This document shows, one piece after another, positions 40,691 through 50,371 of a DNA stretch of 64,000 nucleotides (position 1 is its first letter; each line of letters begins with the position of its first letter). The notes under the pieces are model-generated. The model saw only the letters and a program-made list of their open reading frames with translations, was not told the DNA's origin and did no database searches. Position numbers and translations under genes: made by a program. The DNA comes from Leadbetterella sp964563435 (GTDB taxonomy: Bacteria; Bacteroidota; Bacteroidia; Cytophagales; Spirosomataceae): positions 51,028 to 115,027 of the forward strand of contig CAZLXI010000011.1 in NCBI GenBank assembly GCA_964563435.1, given 5' to 3'.

Positions 40691-41458
40691 TTACGACGGA
40701 AAAGACTTACTGATCTCCGTAAAGTCTCTTGACTTAAGCGAAGCGCCGCCTACCAGGCCGCCGTCTACATCCGGCTGGCTGAAAAGCTCCTGCGCATTAG
40801 CTGCTCCGACGCTTCCACCGTAAAGGATGGATATTTCTTCGGCGGTTTCCCGGCCGTATTGATCCGCCAGATGGTCTCTCAGTACTTTGTGCATTTCCTG
40901 AGCCTGGGCTGAGGTGGCGGTTACGCCCGTACCAATGGCCCAGATAGGCTCATACGCAATGACCACTTTTTTCACTGTATCTGAATCTAAATGAAAGAGG
41001 CTGTTGCTGATCTGCCCTTTGACAAAATCGAAATGGATGCCGGCATCCCTTTGGGCCAGGGTTTCGCCACAGCAGAAAATGGGGGTAAGCCCTTCCACCA
41101 GGATAGCGTCGGTTTTTTCGGCTATAAAAGCGTCGGTTTCTCCGAAGTATTCTCTTCTTTCGGAATGGCCGATAATGACATATTTCACCCCTACCGACTT
41201 CAGCATCGGTACCGATACTTCCCCTGTATAGGCACCCGATGCTTTGGGGTAACAGTTTTGTGCCCCCAGGGCCACTTTCGGGGTATCGATCAGTTTTGAA
41301 AAGGAGCTCAGGTAAGGAAAAGGCACGCCCAAAACCACCTGTACATTGGGGTGGGTCAACTCATCTTTTACCATATTAACCACTTCTGACAAAAGGATCT
41401 GCCCTTCCTCAAAAGTTTTATTCATTTTCCAGTTTCCTGCTGCGTATTTTTTTCTCAT
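40691..41458 (-). CDS. tpiA: Triose-phosphate isomerase
   Basis: A 255-aa TIM-barrel enzyme interconverting dihydroxyacetone phosphate and glyceraldehyde 3-phosphate. Catalytic residues are all visible: K11 in GNWKMN, H98 in VIIGHSERREYFGE and E170 in IAYEPIWAIGTG. The phosphate loop is ILYGGSVGAANAQEL near 208. Length is standard. Its ATG overlaps the yebC stop (ATGA), so tpiA is probably translated with yebC. Confidence 0.98.
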   Translation of the reverse strand: MRKKYAAGNWKMNKTFEEGQILLSEVVNMVKDELTHPNVQVVLGVPFPYLSSFSKLIDTPKVALGAQNCYPKASGAYTGEVSVPMLKSVGVKYVIIGHSERREYFGETDAFIAEKTDAILVEGLTPIFCCGETLAQRDAGIHFDFVKGQISNSLFHLDSDTVKKVVIAYEPIWAIGTGVTATSAQAQEMHKVLRDHLADQYGRETAEEISILYGGSVGAANAQELFSQPDVDGGLVGGASLKSRDFTEISKSFPS

Positions 41459-42177
41459 ATAATTACCATGTTATGATATACATTTTGTACGTCGTCATCT
41501 TCATCGAGCTTTTCCAGCAGCTTTTCGATGTCGGCCGCTTCCGCCTCTGTTAATTTCTTGGTATCGGTAGGGATACGCTCGAAGTCGGCGTGTAGCAGCT
41601 CATACCCTTTTTCTTCCAGGTATTTCTGCACGGCGCCATAAGCGGTAAATTCCCCGTAAATATTGACCTGGTCGGTCTCTTCATCTAAAAAGACATCATC
41701 TACCCCGAAATCGATCAGGTCCAGCTCCAGTTCTTCCAGGTCTGTGCCGTCTGCATTGGCAATTTTAAAGATACATTTCCTTTCAAAGAGGAAGTCGAGC
41801 ATACCATTTGTACCGAGGCTCCCACCGGTTTTGGTGAAATAGCTTCTTACATTGGCTACCGTGCGGTTATTGTTATCTGTAGTACACTCCACCAGAACAG
41901 CCACACCATGCAGTCCGTAGCCTTCCAGTACAATCTCCTTATAATCTTCCTGGTCTTTGGAAGAAGCTCTTTTGATGGCATTGTCCACATTGGTTTTCGG
42001 CATGTTGGCTGCCTTGGCATTCTGGATCACGGCCCTCAGGCGGGAGTTGGTGGCCGGATCGGGTCCACCTGACTTCACAGCCATGACGATATCTTTACCT
42101 ATCCGGGTGAAGATCTTTGCCATTGAGCTCCACCGCTTCATTTTTCGCGCTTTTCTGAATTCAAACGCTCTTCCCAT
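41455..42177 (-). CDS. YebC/PmpR-family protein
   Basis: A 240-aa three-domain cytosolic protein. Typical features are KRWSSMAKIFTRIGKDIVMA (usually KW..I.H.K...D.KR.K.F.K...EI..A), NMPKTNVDNAIKRASSK, YGLHGVAVLVECTTDNNNRT and the acidic C-terminal helices EAADIEKLLEKLDEDDDVQN. The family has been described both as DNA-binding regulators and as translation factors that relieve ribosome stalling. The sequence MGRAFEFRKARKMKRWSSMAK is the Bacteroidota variant. It forms an operon with tpiA. Confidence 0.93.
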   Translation of the reverse strand: MGRAFEFRKARKMKRWSSMAKIFTRIGKDIVMAVKSGGPDPATNSRLRAVIQNAKAANMPKTNVDNAIKRASSKDQEDYKEIVLEGYGLHGVAVLVECTTDNNNRTVANVRSYFTKTGGSLGTNGMLDFLFERKCIFKIANADGTDLEELELDLIDFGVDDVFLDEETDQVNIYGEFTAYGAVQKYLEEKGYELLHADFERIPTDTKKLTEAEAADIEKLLEKLDEDDDVQNVYHNMVII

Positions 42178-42200
42178 ACGAGTTACATTATTTGAAGTCG

Positions 42201-42208
42201 CAAAATTA
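42201..42208 (-). promoter_or_regulatory. Possible -7 element of yebC-tpiA
   Basis: CAAAATTA on the plus strand is TAATTTTG on the minus strand, fitting TAnnTTTG, 23 nt before the yebC start. No clear -33 element. Confidence 0.4.
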
Positions 42209-42248
42209 CGGATTTTTGGAAAGAGTAAGGAAAGAAAAGGGAGGGAAA

Positions 42249-42358
42249 TAGTTAAAAGTTAAAAACTAAAAGTTAAAAACTAAAAGTTGCGGTACATTAA
42301 GTATATAAATATGAAAGAATGTACCGCAACTTTTAGTTTTTATCTTTTAACTTTTCAC
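42249..42358. repeat. Family A A/T-rich imperfect palindrome, copy 3
   Basis: Left arm with repeated AGTTAAAAACTAAAAG, then GCGGTACATTAAGTATATAA; right arm GAATGTACCGC, AACTTTTAGTTTTTATC, TTTTAACTTTTCAC. GCGGTACATT and AATGTACCGC are inverse complements. It lies just downstream of the DUF1501 stop. Confidence 0.75.
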
Positions 42359-42363
42359 TTTGT

Positions 42364-43992
42364 CTACAGTTTTACACACTTCACGCCATAGGTCACTTTT
42401 CCCACCTTTACCTTCACCAGGTAGGTACCCGGGGGTACTTTGAGCGTCAGGATGACATCGTGCTGGGCCGGGCGGTATTCGCCTTCCATCAGTTTTCCCA
42501 CTTCTCTTCCGTCGGCGGTGACCAGCGTTACCACCACTTTGGCCTGGTAGTGCATGTTCATGCGGAGATAGGCCCAGTCTTCCACTACGGGGTTAGGGAA
42601 AAGGGAGAAACGATCCTTTTCCAGGCTGGGTTTTTCGCCGACCATAGGCTGACCCGTTTCCGGATCGATGATCACTACCGGCGGATCCGGCAGCTTGGGC
42701 AATTCGGGGTCCTTTTTGGTATCTTTCAGGAAACCCGTCTCGTTAATATAGTTCAGCTTCTCGCCAAAGATGGTTCCTCCGAAATCGGTAGATTTTCCGA
42801 ACCAGCTGGTCACCAGCTCAAAATAGATACTCCTGAAATCGGTGGCATAGGTATGGTTGAATCCGTCAAACAAGGGAAAATAGCCGAAGTAATCTCCTAT
42901 TACCTCTCCGCGTACTTTGGTCCCGAAGCTAAACATGATGCTGGAAGTTCCGTGGTCGGTTCCGGCGCTACCGTTTTCGTAAGGCCGCCGGCCGAATTCC
43001 GATGCCGTTATTCCCACCACTTTTTTGTCATGCCCTAACTGCTCGATATCTGACTGAAACGAGCTGATCGCTTCCGAGAGCTCTTTCAGCAGCCGGGAGT
43101 GCGTTCCTTCCAGTCCGCCCTGGTTGGCGTGGGTGTCGTACCCGTTCTGCTCCACAAAATAGACCTTGGTCTTCAGCCCCCCGTCTATCAGTCTTGCTAC
43201 CAGCTTCAGCTGCTGGGAAAGGGTGCCGTTGGTATAGCTTTCCACATTTTTCCCGGCATCATAGGCTCTCTTGATCACCTGGGAATACTCTCTTACCTCT
43301 ACCCCGACATTGTTAACATAATCAAACTCGCTTTTGTAATATTCGCCGGCCTCTATCCCTATTTTATTTCCTTCTACCAGCTGCCCCTGGTGGTACATAT
43401 CTTCCGCATTTTCCAGTACGATCGACTTTTCGCCGGTCTCACCCAGGAACATGAGCGAAGGGGTCTTCCCTATCTGGATACAATAAGGGCTCTCCGGTTT
43501 GGGATCACCGGAGAAAGTATCGAAATAGCGTCCCAGCCACCCGGTAGGTAAAGGCTGCGAAGTACTGGAGGGAACAATTCCGCTTAACCAGATGTCGGTA
43601 GAGCGGAAGTGAGAGAAATCGGGATTGTGATAACCCAGTCCGCTGAGAATGCCCAGCTTACCTTCATTAAAAAGACCCAGCATTCCGCCCTTCACCCCCT
43701 GCTTGAGGCTCGGGTGCATCGCCATGCCCTTATCTTTGTTGATGGGTGTAACGGTATTCCGTGGAATATGAAGTGTGGGCCGGAATTGCTCATAGTACAT
43801 ATCCCACTCGTACGGGGTGATGGTGTTCATGCCGTCATTTCCTCCGAAAAGCTGAACCACCACCACGATATTTTCATTCTCATTCTGATAGGAAGCCGGC
43901 TGGAAAGCGCTTAACTCCATTTTGTCCAGCTTAAGGGTAGATACTACCCCTATTCCCATCGTAGAATTTTTTATAAAGCTTCTTCTTCTCAT
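42364..43992 (-). CDS. DUF1501 family secreted protein with T9SS C-terminal domain
   Basis: A 542-aa exported protein. The N-terminus (MRRRSFIKNSTMGIGVVSTL) has a twin-arginine-type signal. The DUF1501 body carries VVVVQLFGGNDGMNTITPYE, HPSLKQGVKGGMLGLFNEGK, GYHNPDFSHFRSTDIW and KVVGITASEFGRRPYENGSA then GTDHGTSS, in the style of the alkaline-phosphatase/sulfatase fold. The last 80 residues (RFSLFPNPVVEDWAYLRMNM ... KVTYGVKCVKL) are a type A T9SS sorting domain. It lies 11 nt after DUF1800, its common partner. Substrate unknown. Confidence 0.9.
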   Translation of the reverse strand: MRRRSFIKNSTMGIGVVSTLKLDKMELSAFQPASYQNENENIVVVVQLFGGNDGMNTITPYEWDMYYEQFRPTLHIPRNTVTPINKDKGMAMHPSLKQGVKGGMLGLFNEGKLGILSGLGYHNPDFSHFRSTDIWLSGIVPSSTSQPLPTGWLGRYFDTFSGDPKPESPYCIQIGKTPSLMFLGETGEKSIVLENAEDMYHQGQLVEGNKIGIEAGEYYKSEFDYVNNVGVEVREYSQVIKRAYDAGKNVESYTNGTLSQQLKLVARLIDGGLKTKVYFVEQNGYDTHANQGGLEGTHSRLLKELSEAISSFQSDIEQLGHDKKVVGITASEFGRRPYENGSAGTDHGTSSIMFSFGTKVRGEVIGDYFGYFPLFDGFNHTYATDFRSIYFELVTSWFGKSTDFGGTIFGEKLNYINETGFLKDTKKDPELPKLPDPPVVIIDPETGQPMVGEKPSLEKDRFSLFPNPVVEDWAYLRMNMHYQAKVVVTLVTADGREVGKLMEGEYRPAQHDVILTLKVPPGTYLVKVKVGKVTYGVKCVKL

Positions 43993-44003
43993 ATCATCTG
44001 CAC

Positions 44004-45548
44004 TTATGAAAGGTAAAACTCCGGGGCTTTAATGACGTTTTCCATCAGTTTTTTCACCCTTTGTCCTGCCAGGTTTTTATCGCCTTTTACCGAATTCCAC
44101 TCTGGCGGGGAAGCCGCCAGTTGGGATGTATACTCTTTAAACCGTTCAGCGCTGACCGCCCGGCCAAAGAAAGTTTCCAGGATACGTGAGGTCAGCTTCT
44201 CATGGTCTCCCGAATTATCTATTCCTTCGGCCCAGGTCGCAAAGTCGGTAGGAGTATTAAAACTGAATATCTCATGAATATAAAAGATGGTGGAGGGCAG
44301 ACTCTTGGTAGAAACCCAGCTCCGGTAGCCTTTCCAGCCGCTTACATTAGGGGGATTAAAAAGCTCCAAACCCAGTTCCGACATCACATTCCGGGCATAG
44401 CGGTCCACATATTTAAAGTGGCTGACCATATTCACAATAGTCTCTGCCGGAGACTTCAACTGGATACCGATGTTTTTCTCATCAAAAAAGTGCTTACTCT
44501 TCAGCATCGTTTTCAATACCGGCGTAAATTCAAATTTGGCTGCGATCAGTCGGGAGGCCAGGTCACTGATGAGGGTTTCATCTGTTTTAGTCGGATGGGC
44601 ATATATAAAATACCGGTAAAATTTGCGCATCATAAATTTCGCGGCCACATTCCCTTTTTTGGTCAGGATCACGTTTATAAGCTTCTTTACCGAATTATTG
44701 TAAACGTTCTCCTGGGTCACCTCATAGTTAACCGAAAATGTTTCCTCAAAGAAGCGTTTGGTGTTTTTATCGAAGTCGTTTGCGTTGAAGTACCCCCGGT
44801 TAGGGGTATTACTTTCATCGGCAAAATATTTCACTTTCCAGCCCGTCAGGATCTTTGCCGCTTCTTTAACGTCGTTTTCCGTGTAATTACCCACGCCGAG
44901 AGAATAGAGTTCCAGCAGTTCACGGGCGTAGTTCTCATTGGGCGCCTCGCTGATATTATCGTTGCCGTTAAGATACACCAGCATAGCGCCGTCTATGGTG
45001 ATCTTTTCCAGCAGGGTATAAAAATTCCCCGCGAAGTTCTTCCGGAACAGGTCGTTTTGCAGGTACATGGGTATGGCCGGGATACTCACGCAGTTGGCAT
45101 ACTGTGTGGTCAGGTGCCCGTGCCAGAAGAAGACCAGCTTTTCCAGGAGGCTTTCCCTGTCGTTTTTCATCTGGGTTACCCACCACCCCCCGAGGTCCCA
45201 GTTATAATCACCCGAATGTTTGTGCAGTTTCTGGCTTTCTTCTTCTTTCCTGTTCCCCGAAAGATGGTCGGGGTTATAGAGTACATCATTCACAAAGGGG
45301 GGTTGAGTTGGAGCGGTTTTGGCCTGTGCATTGGCAAAAAATGTATCCACCACTTCAGAGGCGGTTTTCCCCACGTATTTATCAATGATGGCGGGAGATA
45401 AAGCGAATGAGCACCTTTGTATTAAATGCCTGACCTCCGCCCTGGAGAGAGGGGTTGTATGTTCTTCCCAACCTGCCTGTACCTCGCCACGCTCCGTAAC
45501 AGAGCCAAAAAATCCCCCAAGAAAATCTCTTCTTGATACTACAGACAT
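44004..45548 (-). CDS. DUF1800 family protein
   Basis: A 514-aa protein (start ATG 45548, giving MSVVSRRDFLGGFFGSV, which looks like a Tat-type signal; an upstream ATG would add 19 hydrophobic residues). The DUF1800 pattern is clear: HLIQRCSFALSPAIIDKYVG, WWVTQMKNDRESLLEKLVFF, WHGHLTTQ, NENYARELLELYSLGVGNYT, AAKILTGWKV, LKSPAETIVNMVSHF and LFNPPNVSGWKGYRSWVS. DUF1800 and DUF1501 genes occur together in many environmental bacteria, with unknown joint function. It lacks its own T9SS domain. Confidence 0.9.
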   Translation of the reverse strand: MSVVSRRDFLGGFFGSVTERGEVQAGWEEHTTPLSRAEVRHLIQRCSFALSPAIIDKYVGKTASEVVDTFFANAQAKTAPTQPPFVNDVLYNPDHLSGNRKEEESQKLHKHSGDYNWDLGGWWVTQMKNDRESLLEKLVFFWHGHLTTQYANCVSIPAIPMYLQNDLFRKNFAGNFYTLLEKITIDGAMLVYLNGNDNISEAPNENYARELLELYSLGVGNYTENDVKEAAKILTGWKVKYFADESNTPNRGYFNANDFDKNTKRFFEETFSVNYEVTQENVYNNSVKKLINVILTKKGNVAAKFMMRKFYRYFIYAHPTKTDETLISDLASRLIAAKFEFTPVLKTMLKSKHFFDEKNIGIQLKSPAETIVNMVSHFKYVDRYARNVMSELGLELFNPPNVSGWKGYRSWVSTKSLPSTIFYIHEIFSFNTPTDFATWAEGIDNSGDHEKLTSRILETFFGRAVSAERFKEYTSQLAASPPEWNSVKGDKNLAGQRVKKLMENVIKAPEFYLS

Positions 45549-45701
45549 CTTCAACACATTTACGATTATCAATACAAAATAGTGGAATTTTGTTAAGAAA
45601 GCCAAGAGGTCACTTAAATGTTAATGGATTTTTAAGATATGGGTGGGAAATAAAATTAAAGAATCTGATTTATAAAGCATGAGTTTTGTTTTGAATAAAA
45701 A

Positions 45702-45726
45702 AGGGCCGCCCATTATGAGCAGCCCT
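45702..45726 (-). terminator. Terminator of susCD pair 2
   Basis: AGGGCCGC (45702-45709) and GCAGCCCT (45719-45726), seven of eight paired, followed by a long T run on the minus strand. Confidence 0.8.
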
Positions 45727-45754
45727 GATTTATCCAAACTTATTTAGAAAGAGC

Positions 45755-47245
45755 TTATCTCCACCCTCCGTTGGAAGTTCCTGTACCATCGGCCTTTGCC
45801 ACGGTACCGAAGGTATAGAACGGCGGTTGTACGCCAAATACCTCCTGGCTTCTTGCCGGAATAGGGAAATGAAGGAATGTTCCTCTCTGCAACAGGTCCA
45901 GTTTCCGCATTTCAAAGAACTGGAGTCCGGTACCGGATACAAACATCTCCACATGTCTTTCATGGTGAATGGCCTTAATGATATCTTCCAGGTTAGCCGC
46001 TACCGGTGCCATTTTCCCACGGGTAGTGCGGGTGCCGGCATTAATGATCGCTGCAGCATCTGCAAGCTCACCCAGGTAGGCCCGGGCCTCGGCTCTGATC
46101 ATATCGTTCTCTGCAAGCGATACATGCGGTTTGGGCCCTATATAGTTTACATAAAGAGCGTCAAAACGGGAATGCCGGTAATTGGAGAAGTTAAAGTACC
46201 CACGGGTCGGCTGGAAGTTATTGGAAGCTGTATACTGAAAATCAGTCAGCAGACGCTGATCTACCGGGTTGGTAGAGGCCGGCGGGTGCGGGAAGTCCGC
46301 CCTGTTCTCCCAGTGACGCGGCTGGGTAGGGTCCATCATGTTGACCACATACATATCCACTTTACCCCATCCGGCCACAGTAAGATAAAGAGAGCCTTGT
46401 TCCCACCAGTTGGCATTATTAAATACTACATCCCAGTCAGAGGTGATCCCGGCATCGGCAAGAGTTTTCACCCGGCTCCAGTTTACCGCAGCCAGCTCGG
46501 TTTTATTCCGCGGTGTATACGCAAGAATCCGCGCAGCAGCCGTATTGATCATCTTTTTAAACTCGGTATTGGAGATGTCAGCGGCAGAGCCGAACCAGGT
46601 GGCCGGGATCGTAAAGCTGCTGTTGGCCAGGGTGGAGGCCTGATCTAGGTATTCCAGGGCCTTCGCGGCTACCTCATTGTAAGGCAGGGCTGCTTCAAGA
46701 GATGCTTCTATGGAAGTGGTTTCATCTACCACAAACGCCCGGTCAAACACCAAAGCCAGGAGCCCGTGGGATACCCCCTGGACAAATCTGGCCACCGCCA
46801 TCGCCCGGTTATTGTTAGCCCCGTTTGGCCCGAGCTGAACGCCGCCATTAATGGCCTTGGCCACGTTATTAGCCGTGGCAATGGCACCATACATCCGGTC
46901 ATACGTATCGCGGGTCTGAGATTCATTACCGTAGCTGGCGCTATTATCCCAGGCCAGGTCACGGGGTTCGCTTGAGGCGTGCCACATGCCGAAGTTTCCG
47001 TGTGAGCAGGTGGAGTTATCTGCTGCCACACCCAACATGGGTTTTACGCCCTGGTATCTGTGTTCACCGTGGTAATATAAATTGAACAAACCCGAGCCCA
47101 CATTTTCCACGTCTTCTCCTTTAGCATACACTTTCTGGAAGTCGGGGTTGTTTTCGTTAGGCACGTCCAGAAGGTCGGGATCACAACCAAACATCATCAC
47201 CGATGACAAGGCTATAAAACTGAAATATTTATTTACTTTTTTCAT
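45755..47245 (-). CDS. SusD/RagB-like surface lipoprotein (pair 2)
   Basis: A 496-aa lipoprotein with lipobox VMMFGC (Cys 21) followed by DPDLLDVPNENNPDFQKVYA. The helical core includes RAMAVARFVQGVSHGLLALV, YNEVAAKALEYLDQASTLAN and a C-terminal RagB-type segment IIKAIHHERHVEMFVSGTGL followed by QFFEMRKLDLLQRG. It is more divergent than pair 1 and closer to the SusD-like-2 form. It follows its susC by 6 nt. Ligand unknown. Confidence 0.88.
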   Translation of the reverse strand: MKKVNKYFSFIALSSVMMFGCDPDLLDVPNENNPDFQKVYAKGEDVENVGSGLFNLYYHGEHRYQGVKPMLGVAADNSTCSHGNFGMWHASSEPRDLAWDNSASYGNESQTRDTYDRMYGAIATANNVAKAINGGVQLGPNGANNNRAMAVARFVQGVSHGLLALVFDRAFVVDETTSIEASLEAALPYNEVAAKALEYLDQASTLANSSFTIPATWFGSAADISNTEFKKMINTAAARILAYTPRNKTELAAVNWSRVKTLADAGITSDWDVVFNNANWWEQGSLYLTVAGWGKVDMYVVNMMDPTQPRHWENRADFPHPPASTNPVDQRLLTDFQYTASNNFQPTRGYFNFSNYRHSRFDALYVNYIGPKPHVSLAENDMIRAEARAYLGELADAAAIINAGTRTTRGKMAPVAANLEDIIKAIHHERHVEMFVSGTGLQFFEMRKLDLLQRGTFLHFPIPARSQEVFGVQPPFYTFGTVAKADGTGTSNGGWR

Positions 47246-47251
47246 ACAAAA

Positions 47252-50200
47252 TTAGAAGTTTAATGTCAGTGAAAACGCATAGCTCCTGTTCAGCGGGTTC
47301 GCATAAATACCGTCTACAGGAAACCGGATAGAACCTACTTCCGGGTCATAACCCGAGTAGTTGGTAAAGGTCAGGAGATTTCGGCCGATCACCCGGGCGG
47401 TAATTCCTTTGGCAAAACTTTTCACGAGGCGGTTGGGGAGAGAGTACCCTATAGCTACTTCTCTTACTTTCATATAGGTACCGTCTTCCACCCAGTAGGC
47501 ATTACCGTTATTGGCATCGTAGAAACCGGTATTGGAACCCACATAAGCCGATACTTTTTTCTGGCCGTCAGGCACATTAGTCATGTCTTGCCGCTGACTC
47601 ACATTGTTGAAAGCCAGACGCTGCTCTTTACCGTTATAAACGTCACCACCCTGTTTCCAGTCAAGCAGTAAATAAAACTGGAAGTTTTTCCAGGTAACGG
47701 TATTGGAAATACCGGCAATAAAGTCGGGAGTTCCGTTACCGATCCGGCCGTACCACGGGGTACCGTCAGGATTCAATTTCTTGACCGGCATTTCAGTAGC
47801 CGTTCCCTGAGAGCCCCTGGGAACCACATAGCCATCGCTGTTCACCTCGTAATCGCCGATGACCTTTCCTTCAGGAAGCTGCTGGGCCATTTCCTCTAAG
47901 GTACGTACCATTTTGTAACCGTAGATAGCACCATAATAATCGCCTTCCACTATACGGAACAGGTTTTCCTGGTCACCGTTAAGGGTCTGACCTGCTCCGC
48001 TAAATGGCGGTATGGGCAGCTTGGAGATTTTTTGCTTCACTTTTGAGAAGACAATGTTAGTGCTCCAGGTGAAGTCTTTCTTCCGGTACCAGTCGGCACC
48101 GAGGGTCATTTCCAGCGTATTGGATTTTACCTCACCGGCATTCTGGTACTGCCTTGGGAATCCGTCGTTCAGGAAAGCCACCAGGGGCACATTCAGGAAC
48201 TGATCATCGGTGATTGAAGTGGCATAGGTAGCTTCAAACTGGAACTTCTTCAGGAACTCCACGTTTAACCCGATCTCTGTTTCCTGGGTGAGAGATGGTC
48301 TCAGTGCGCGGTTTCCTTTTTGTGAAGGCGAAGTGTTACCGCCCGAGAGGGAGTATACTTCATATTGCCACGCAAAGTCAGGCCGGATACCGGCCGTACC
48401 GTGTGCCGCACGGATCTTCAGTTCATCGATACCGTTGATCTTCACGTCTTGTGAGATCCGGTAGGCCCCTGATAAACGATAGTAAGAGTTCCACCGTGCA
48501 TCCGGACCAAACAGGGAAGAGCCGTCATAACGGTACATCCCGTCAAAGAGGTAACGGTCTTTGTAGTCCAGGCCTACAATCGCAAAGTAGTTCTGTGCTC
48601 TTTCATTCTCCCTGTAGGAAGTACCACTGGTAATGTCCTCCGGCCGGATGTTATTGAAGTTTTCAATTCCGGAGATCACAAAACGCTGCCCGTACAGGTA
48701 GTTACTAACGTAATTCCGGTTTTCATACAGGTAAGACAGCTTGGCACGGGTAGTCAGATCGCCGAACTTCTGGTTCAGGTTAAGCGTAACCTGGGAGTTG
48801 GCCGTCTTTGACTGGTTGTTGTTATACGAAATATTCCCGTTGCTATAGACCTGGTAATTGTTTTCGATCGCACCGCCTGAGCGCAGCCAGGTATCAATGG
48901 GGTTGATGATCTCTTCCCGGAAGTTGCTGTACTCCAGGGTTTGGCTTACGTCAAGATCGGCCCACTTGGTGAAGCGGACATTAGCGCCGTAGTTGGCCAG
49001 CCAGCGCCGGGTAGTGGCCGTCTGCTTTCTTTTCCAGAGTCCATATAGCGGGTTCTCGGTTTCGTCGTTAAAATGGTTAAACCTCACGTAATAGGGCTGG
49101 CCGTCGGGGTTAGGCGTATAAAGATCCACGTCTTTTTCCATACGGGCCACGTTATAGAAGAGCCCGTTGCTGTTTCCGGGGCCGTTGGTAGCACGGTTGA
49201 TGTAGGCGTTTGTTGCACTCACCCGCAGCCATTTGGCCAGTTGGTAGTCTGTATTGATCCGGAAGTTTTGACGGTTATACCCGTCTACCTCTTTCACCAC
49301 CCCCTGCTGAAGGTTATTTTCGAACGAAAGGTAAATGTTCCCTTTTTCACTCCGGTTTCCTACCGAAACAAAGTTGGTCATCATGGTTCCGGTCCGGAAA
49401 ACGTCCTTCTGCATGTCCTTATACACCCCGTAAGGGTTGTCCATATAACCGTCAGGATCTACCGAGCGGCTGCCCTGGATACGGGGGTCATAACCGGCAC
49501 CGGCATAATCGGCCGGGAAGGTCACGCCTCTGTACTTGGTGTATCTTCCCTGTGCGGTCTGCCAGTCATCGGCCAGCGCGTAATGATGCGATTCGGCTGT
49601 TTTCAGGTAGCGGGCCACCTGCGATACGCCAAGCTCGTTTCTTACCGTGATATCTGTTTTGTTGAGGTTCAGATTGGCACCTCTCTTGGTGGTTACGGCA
49701 ATTACCCCGTTACCGGCACGTGAACCGTAAAGCGCCGCGGCCGAGGCACCTTTTACCACTTCGATAGATTCGATGTCGTCTACGTTAAGGTCGGCCAGGC
49801 TACCGGTCAGGATGATACCGTCTACCAGCAGCAGCGGGGCCGAACTGGTGTTCAGGTTGTTATCCCCTCTTAGGAGCAGGTCGGTATTGGCACCGGGGCT
49901 ACCGCCTACAGCAGAGGTCCTCAAGCCCGCTACTTTACCCACCAGGGCTCCGGCAGCGGAGGTAGCCGGCACAATATTCAGTTTGTCCTGGCCTACTTTC
50001 GTAACCGATACGGTCATCTTTTTCCGGGAAGTAGCACCCGCTACCCCGGTTACGATCACCTCATCCAGTAATCTTTGATCGGTGTCGAGCTGAACATTAA
50101 TAACCGACCGGGCGCCCACGGTTTCTTCCAGCGGAATAAATCCGACAAATGAGAAAACCAGCACCTGATCAGAAGAAGCTGAAATAGAAAAACTTCCGTC

Positions 50201-50371
50201 ACTGCCGGTATGCGTGGCGGTGGAAGTCCCTTTTACCTGAACGGTGGCGCCGGGAATGGCCGAACCATCGTCAGAAGCGGTAACTTTTCCCGTTATTGTT
50301 TTGGTCTGAGCGTCCATTCTGCTCACTACAAAAAACAATAATCCAAAAAGTAAGAGTACACTTTTCTTCAT
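47252..50371 (-). CDS. SusC/RagA TonB-dependent outer-membrane transporter (pair 2)
   Basis: A 1039-aa outer-membrane transporter. Signal peptide to about 21 (FFVVSRMDAQ); CarboxypepD_reg-like domain (ITGKVTASDDGSAIPGATVQ); plug with DEVIVTGVAGATSRKKMTVS, LLRGDNNLNTSSAPLLLVDG and the SusC signature IESIEVVKGASAAALYGSRA; barrel to the C-terminal RSYAFSLTLNF. Typical length. The plug hallmark and the linked SusD-like gene fix the family. No enzyme gene lies beside it, but the DUF1800/DUF1501 genes directly downstream on the same strand may belong to the same function. Confidence 0.93.
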   Translation of the reverse strand: MKKSVLLLFGLLFFVVSRMDAQTKTITGKVTASDDGSAIPGATVQVKGTSTATHTGSDGSFSISASSDQVLVFSFVGFIPLEETVGARSVINVQLDTDQRLLDEVIVTGVAGATSRKKMTVSVTKVGQDKLNIVPATSAAGALVGKVAGLRTSAVGGSPGANTDLLLRGDNNLNTSSAPLLLVDGIILTGSLADLNVDDIESIEVVKGASAAALYGSRAGNGVIAVTTKRGANLNLNKTDITVRNELGVSQVARYLKTAESHHYALADDWQTAQGRYTKYRGVTFPADYAGAGYDPRIQGSRSVDPDGYMDNPYGVYKDMQKDVFRTGTMMTNFVSVGNRSEKGNIYLSFENNLQQGVVKEVDGYNRQNFRINTDYQLAKWLRVSATNAYINRATNGPGNSNGLFYNVARMEKDVDLYTPNPDGQPYYVRFNHFNDETENPLYGLWKRKQTATTRRWLANYGANVRFTKWADLDVSQTLEYSNFREEIINPIDTWLRSGGAIENNYQVYSNGNISYNNNQSKTANSQVTLNLNQKFGDLTTRAKLSYLYENRNYVSNYLYGQRFVISGIENFNNIRPEDITSGTSYRENERAQNYFAIVGLDYKDRYLFDGMYRYDGSSLFGPDARWNSYYRLSGAYRISQDVKINGIDELKIRAAHGTAGIRPDFAWQYEVYSLSGGNTSPSQKGNRALRPSLTQETEIGLNVEFLKKFQFEATYATSITDDQFLNVPLVAFLNDGFPRQYQNAGEVKSNTLEMTLGADWYRKKDFTWSTNIVFSKVKQKISKLPIPPFSGAGQTLNGDQENLFRIVEGDYYGAIYGYKMVRTLEEMAQQLPEGKVIGDYEVNSDGYVVPRGSQGTATEMPVKKLNPDGTPWYGRIGNGTPDFIAGISNTVTWKNFQFYLLLDWKQGGDVYNGKEQRLAFNNVSQRQDMTNVPDGQKKVSAYVGSNTGFYDANNGNAYWVEDGTYMKVREVAIGYSLPNRLVKSFAKGITARVIGRNLLTFTNYSGYDPEVGSIRFPVDGIYANPLNRSYAFSLTLNF

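Noticed and set aside
44202..45401. Long plus-strand open frame of 399 codons
   Set aside because: It lies wholly opposite the DUF1800 gene, whose family motifs are clear; the translated sequence is rich in His, Val and Gly with no domain or signal. It is a shadow of the real gene.
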